Positions 4,936-6,385 of a stretch of DNA of 6,385 bases are shown one piece after another. The notes beneath the pieces were generated by a model. It was given only the letters and a program-made list of their open reading frames with translations, had not been told where the DNA came from and searched no databases. Source of the DNA: Candidatus Woesearchaeota archaeon (GTDB lineage Archaea; Nanobdellota; Nanobdellia; Woesearchaeales; ARS49); the NCBI GenBank assembly GCA_030630695.1, contig DAOVMP010000027.1:1-6385 (forward strand), written 5' to 3'. Every line of letters starts with the position of its first letter. The stretch's first letter is position 1. The position numbers were made by a program, and so were the translations under genes.

Positions 4936-6385
4936 ATGTATGAATTGATCATTACAGAGAAACCAAATGCCAGTAAAAGAATTGCAGATGCTTTAGCTGA
5001 TGGCAGACCTATTAAAGAGAATATCAAAGGTGTTCCTTACTATAAAATTACTCATGGTAATAAAGATCTAGTTATCGGTTGTGCAGTGGGACATCTTTTC
5101 GGACTAGCAGAAAAAGTTAAATCTAAAGGTTTTAAATATCCTATTTTTGATATTGAATGGGTTCCTACTTATGAGATTTCAAAGTCTTCTGCTTTTTCAA
5201 AAAAATACTTTGATGTTCTAAAAAAGCTGGCAAAAAATGCTACCTCTTTTACAGTCGCCTGCGACTATGATGTTGAAGGGGAAGTTATTGGTTTAAACAT
5301 TATTAGATTAATTTGTAATAGGAATGATGCAAAAAGAATGAAGTTCTCTACATTAACAAAGCCTGATTTAATTCAAGCTTATGATTCTGTTCAGAAAACT
5401 TTGGATTGGGGGCAGGCAGAAGCAGGAGAAACAAGACATTTCTTAGATTATTACTATGGTATTAATTTGTCAAGAGCTTTAACTTCTGCTATTACTTCTA
5501 CAGGTATGTTTAAAATTTTAAGTACTGGAAGAGTTCAAGGTCCTACATTAAAAATAGTTGTAGATAGAGAAAAAGAAATCAAAGCTTTCAAGCCAGTCCT
5601 TTTTTGGCAGATAGAATTAAATGGAGAGGCAAAAAAAGCTCCATTAATCGCTTGGCATAAAGAAGATAAATTTTGGGATAAAAAGAAAGCTGATAAAGTA
5701 ATGAAGACAGTTAAAAATGAAAAGCAAGGTAACGTAGAAAATGTGAATAGAAAAAGATTTAATCAGTCTCAACCTCACCCTTTTGATTTAACATCTTTAC
5801 AAACCGAATCGTATAGATGTTTTGGTATTAAACCTAAGGAAACTTTATCTATAGCACAAGATTTATACAGTACTGGACTTATTTCATATCCAAGAACTTC
5901 TTCTCAGCAATTGCCTGCAGCAATTGGTTACACTAAAATCCTAAAATCATTAGCTAAACATAAAAACTACACAAAATTATGCAATGACTTGCTAAAAATT
6001 AAATCTTTAATTCCACATGATGGTAAAAAAACAGATCCTGCTCATCCTGCAATCTATCCTACAGGTATTACTCCTAGAAAATTAGATGATCGTCCTGCTA
6101 AAGTCTATGATTTAATTGTAAAGAGATTTATGGCAACTTTCTCTACGCCCGCGGTTAGAGAAACAATGACTATTGATATTGATGTTAAAAAAGAGATTTT
6201 CATAGCAAAGGGTTCTCGAACTATTGAGAAAAACTGGCATGTTTATTATGTTCCTTATGTTAAGTTAGAAGAAATTGAATTGCCAGATGTTAAAAAGAAT
6301 GATATTATCGACGTGAAAAAGATCATTTTTCATAGCAAAGAAACTCAGCCGCCTAAAAGATATACTCCTTCTTCTATTTTTAAAG
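4936..6385 (+). CDS. topA: DNA topoisomerase I, type IA (C-terminus beyond the window)
   Basis: It relaxes negatively supercoiled DNA by cutting one strand through a 5'-phosphotyrosine link. The visible 483 codons open with MYELIITEKPNASKRIA, including the conserved toprim glutamate E8. The toprim metal triad is D110, D112 and E114 in ACDYDVEGEVIG. STGRVQGPTL, a conserved core motif, follows, then the catalytic tyrosine Y318 in ISYPRTSS and the archaeal-style DPAHPAIYPTG. The toprim domain covers about residues 1-145, and the gate and active-site domains fill the remainder. C-terminal zinc fingers, if any, lie past the right edge. No reverse-gyrase helicase part precedes it, so it is a plain topoisomerase I. 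The ATG at 4936 is chosen because it aligns with the family N-terminus and is 27-28 bases from the TATA centre. AGGGT ends directly against the ATG, too close to act as a Shine-Dalgarno sequence. An out-of-frame ATG at 4940 is not used. It diverges from the kinase operon across 78 bases. Confidence 0.96.
   Translation, partial: MYELIITEKPNASKRIADALADGRPIKENIKGVPYYKITHGNKDLVIGCAVGHLFGLAEKVKSKGFKYPIFDIEWVPTYEISKSSAFSKKYFDVLKKLAKNATSFTVACDYDVEGEVIGLNIIRLICNRNDAKRMKFSTLTKPDLIQAYDSVQKTLDWGQAEAGETRHFLDYYYGINLSRALTSAITSTGMFKILSTGRVQGPTLKIVVDREKEIKAFKPVLFWQIELNGEAKKAPLIAWHKEDKFWDKKKADKVMKTVKNEKQGNVENVNRKRFNQSQPHPFDLTSLQTESYRCFGIKPKETLSIAQDLYSTGLISYPRTSSQQLPAAIGYTKILKSLAKHKNYTKLCNDLLKIKSLIPHDGKKTDPAHPAIYPTGITPRKLDDRPAKVYDLIVKRFMATFSTPAVRETMTIDIDVKKEIFIAKGSRTIEKNWHVYYVPYVKLEEIELPDVKKNDIIDVKKIIFHSKETQPPKRYTPSSIFK

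Overview
The window reads as a piece of an AT-rich archaeal chromosome. The type IA topoisomerase has the archaeal-style 'DPAHPAIYP' segment. Three genes have a TATA-like box centred about 28 bases before their start codon, which is the archaeal leaderless arrangement, while genes inside or at the head of other transcripts use Shine-Dalgarno sequences of the GAGGTGA type. Low GC, compact spacing and this gene mix make a DPANN-type lineage (for example a Woesearchaeota-like one) my best guess. That is inference, because no rRNA gene is present.

Layout. Bases 1-1160 (minus) encode a von Willebrand A (VWA) protein that runs off the left edge. It is translationally coupled to an upstream AAA+ ATPase of the magnesium-chelatase I-subunit/MoxR class (1144-2148, minus). 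Together they form a two-gene ATPase/VWA module. A 150-base divergent promoter region (2149-2298) separates it from an unrecognised 166-residue basic protein on the plus strand (2299-2799). A short convergent gap (2800-2910) follows. Next comes a two-gene minus-strand operon: an ABC1/UbiB-family atypical kinase with two C-terminal membrane helices (3190-4857), then a very basic 90-residue protein (2911-3183) whose Shine-Dalgarno sequence contains the kinase stop codon. A second compact divergent promoter region (4858-4935) leads to DNA topoisomerase I on the plus strand (4936 to the right edge, incomplete).

How the genes may work together. The AAA+ and VWA proteins should act as one complex: an ATP-driven ring plus a metal-binding adhesion-type partner, used for metal insertion or protein remodelling. 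The kinase probably acts at the membrane on lipids or isoprenoids, and the small polycationic protein is made from the same transcript. Topoisomerase I is a housekeeping gene that appears to share a TATA element with the kinase operon. No RNA genes, insertion sequences or CRISPR arrays were seen. The least explained items are the kinase plus polycation pair and the 166-residue orphan.
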